A stretch of 64,000 bases of DNA from positions 1 to 64,000 of the forward strand of contig NZ_JAMXSF010000018.1 in assembly GCF_024124545.1 (NCBI RefSeq), in the 5' to 3' direction. The notes under the pieces were generated by a model. The model searched no databases and was not told where the DNA came from. It saw nothing but the letters and a program-made list of their open reading frames with translations. Made by a program: the position numbers and the translations under genes. The stretch is from Pseudoalteromonas sp. XMcav2-N (GTDB taxonomy: Bacteria > Pseudomonadota > Gammaproteobacteria > Enterobacterales > Alteromonadaceae). This document shows, piece after piece, positions 62,490 to 64,000 of the stretch. Positions within the stretch are counted from its first letter, which is position 1, and each line of letters begins with the position of its first letter.

Positions 62490-64000
62490 GTGAAACCCGC
62501 TGCGTTGCAATCAATAGTTTGTCTGTGTTTCTCTGCCATGGGGTGGCAGGCAAGCGCAGCAACTCCAACATCCGCTATTTTATTGGCCAACCCAATGGTG
62601 TTTGCGCTGGTCATAGGGGGCGTGTTTGCTTTGATGGCGGGGTTGGTGGTGTGGGGGTTAAATCGCCAACGGGGAGTTATCAGCAGTAGTGAACACCATG
62701 AGGCCCATCATTTTTATCTGGAGGCATTTCAGGCGAACCCGGGATATCAGTTTGTGTTTAGCTCGGATGCGAGCTTAGTCAGTATGAGTGATGGCTTAAC
62801 TAATGCGCTGAATAAAACCCATAAAGCATTATTTGCTTACAACCTCCACGAATTGCTTGAACCAGATAGCTGGGCAAGGCTCGCAGCGTGGCTGGAACAG
62901 CCAAAAAATGGCCAGGTGGTTAAATTGACGCTGGTTAGCGCCCAGAGCGAACGTGTTACGGGGTTGTTTGAGTTGCAGAGCTCTGAGCAACGTAACCTTC
63001 ATCTGGCTCGCTATTTACATCTTTCTCCTCATCTTGGTCAGGCTGACACAGACAGCGAGCTGTTAGCCGTGACACTGAGCTCCATAGGCGACGGCGTAAT
63101 ATGCTGTGATGTAGATAGCCGAGTGATTTTTATGAATCCGGTCGCCGAGGCCGTCTTAGCTTTGCTGACCGAAGAAGTCAAAGGGTTGCCTATCACCGAG
63201 GTCATGCCACTTTATCACGAGGGCAGTGACAGGCTTATTGAAGATCAGATGGCCGTTTGCATGCGCAACCAGCAAACGATCAGCTTGCCGGATTCTACCT
63301 GTTTTCGAAATCATCTCGGGCTGGAGTTTGCGATTGATGATTCCTGCTCTCCGGTCTACAACAACGCAGGTAAAGTGATTGGGGCCGTGATGATTTTCCA
63401 GGATGTGACTGAATCGCGGGCGCTTAAACGTAAAATGAATCACCTGGCTCACCATGATGCATTGACCGGTTTGCCGAATCGACTATTGCTGCAAGACAGG
63501 CTGATTCAGGCCTGTAAACGTGCATTACGCAACCGTCATCAGTTTGCCGTTGTGTTTATGGACCTCAATAAGTTTAAAAAAATTAACGATTCATTAGGGC
63601 ACGACTTTGGTGATCTGCTCCTGAAGCAGATCGCACACCGGTTGACCGATGCTATCAGGGCATGTGATACGGTGTCTCGTATGGGGGGCGATGAGTTCGT
63701 ACTGTTGCTTGATGCCATTGAAGATAAACGGCACGTTGGCAGTGTTATCAAAAAAGTGCTCGATAAAGTGTGTGGCCAATACGAGATCAAAGGCGTTGAA
63801 GTGCGGGCAACTTTGAGTGCTGGTGTGGCTTTATACCCTGATGACGGTGACAACGCCGAAGTGTTAATGAAACATGCAGACAGCGCCATGTATCGGGCGA
63901 AGAAATCTGGCAAAGGTGGTATGCAGTTTTACTGCTCACAACTGGATGACGAAGCCGAACAAAACCAGGCTCTGGAGCAGGCCATTTTGGAGGCGATATC
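62490..64000 (+). CDS. PAS-GGDEF(-EAL) signalling protein, 3' end beyond the window
   Basis: The frame opens after a stop at 62487 and runs off the window (over 500 residues). GTG at 62490 has GGAG five bases upstream and gives a signal-peptide-like start (MKPAALQSIVCLCFSAMGWQ), then a transmembrane segment (about 34-56), a divergent PAS-like region, a PAS domain (from about 190) and GGDEF with SRMGGDEFVLLLD and the RxxD inhibitory site (RACD). The last visible residues, NQALEQAILEAI, are the usual GGDEF-to-EAL linker, so an EAL domain probably follows. It makes or degrades cyclic-di-GMP at the membrane. Confidence 0.85.
   Translation, partial: MKPAALQSIVCLCFSAMGWQASAATPTSAILLANPMVFALVIGGVFALMAGLVVWGLNRQRGVISSSEHHEAHHFYLEAFQANPGYQFVFSSDASLVSMSDGLTNALNKTHKALFAYNLHELLEPDSWARLAAWLEQPKNGQVVKLTLVSAQSERVTGLFELQSSEQRNLHLARYLHLSPHLGQADTDSELLAVTLSSIGDGVICCDVDSRVIFMNPVAEAVLALLTEEVKGLPITEVMPLYHEGSDRLIEDQMAVCMRNQQTISLPDSTCFRNHLGLEFAIDDSCSPVYNNAGKVIGAVMIFQDVTESRALKRKMNHLAHHDALTGLPNRLLLQDRLIQACKRALRNRHQFAVVFMDLNKFKKINDSLGHDFGDLLLKQIAHRLTDAIRACDTVSRMGGDEFVLLLDAIEDKRHVGSVIKKVLDKVCGQYEIKGVEVRATLSAGVALYPDDGDNAEVLMKHADSAMYRAKKSGKGGMQFYCSQLDDEAEQNQALEQAILEAI

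Noticed and set aside
62381..62614. A 77-residue minus-strand frame overlapping the start of the PAS-GGDEF gene.
   Set aside because: It is antisense to the signal peptide of a well-supported gene with a good ribosome-binding site.
1..64000. Search for CRISPR arrays, tRNA or rRNA genes, insertion sequences, phage genes and attachment sites.
   Set aside because: None recognised by eye. A tRNAscan or ISfinder run would be decisive; I could not run them.

Overview
The window reads as chromosome of a marine gammaproteobacterium of the Alteromonadales, most like Pseudoalteromonas. The reasons are the mix of TonB-dependent receptors, an N-acetylglucosamine/chitobiose utilisation operon, many secreted metalloproteases, MipA/DUF3019/RstAB-type and NhaR-type genes, and the tesA/ybbA/ybbP arrangement. 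This assignment rests on protein families recognised by eye. I see no rRNA, tRNA, CRISPR array, insertion sequence or phage gene.

Positions 1-17.8 kb form an exoprotein region in which every gene encodes an exported protein. It holds a dermatopontin-like protein, a small metzincin protease with a separately encoded prodomain-like partner, a tectonin-like beta-propeller protein and a TonB-dependent receptor. Then comes a six-gene minus-strand run (17728 down to 7452): a thermolysin-family (M4) protease, a protein ending in a Hint (intein/Hedgehog-type) domain, a MACPF-like protein, a GEVED-domain protein and two more MACPF-like proteins. All six have signal peptides, gaps are short, and hairpins sit at three of the five junctions. 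I regard this as the best candidate for an undescribed system: a secreted multi-component pore-forming apparatus with its own processing enzymes.

Positions 18-32.4 kb carry tesA with the divergent YbbA/YbbP-type ABC exporter, a class D beta-lactamase downstream of an AraC-type regulator, and a chitin-sugar locus. That locus has a large TonB-dependent receptor followed by a translationally overlapping operon of MFS sugar permease, ROK kinase and GH20 beta-N-acetylhexosaminidase. The operon is preceded by an operator-like palindrome and by a strongly folded leader.

Positions 32.4-45.6 kb carry an amidohydrolase lipoprotein divergent from a two-component pair with tandem 11-bp-spaced repeats between them, an OsmC protein, LysR regulators (one NhaR-like), a decayed sensor/receiver-PAS-GGDEF-EAL locus that looks like a deletion fusion, a multi-pass membrane protein, a chemoreceptor and a SelW-like protein.

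Positions 45.6-64 kb carry an HPF-like small protein, a MacA-like adaptor with two MacB/FtsX-like permeases but no ATPase, ArfB, a MipA-DUF3019-RstA-RstB-like operon, a beta-propeller lipoprotein, a D-glutamate-cyclase-like protein next to PxpA, a GH3 hexosaminidase, a VOC protein, an ODP-type di-iron protein overlapping a soluble MCP-like protein, and the start of a PAS-GGDEF(-EAL) protein cut by the window end.
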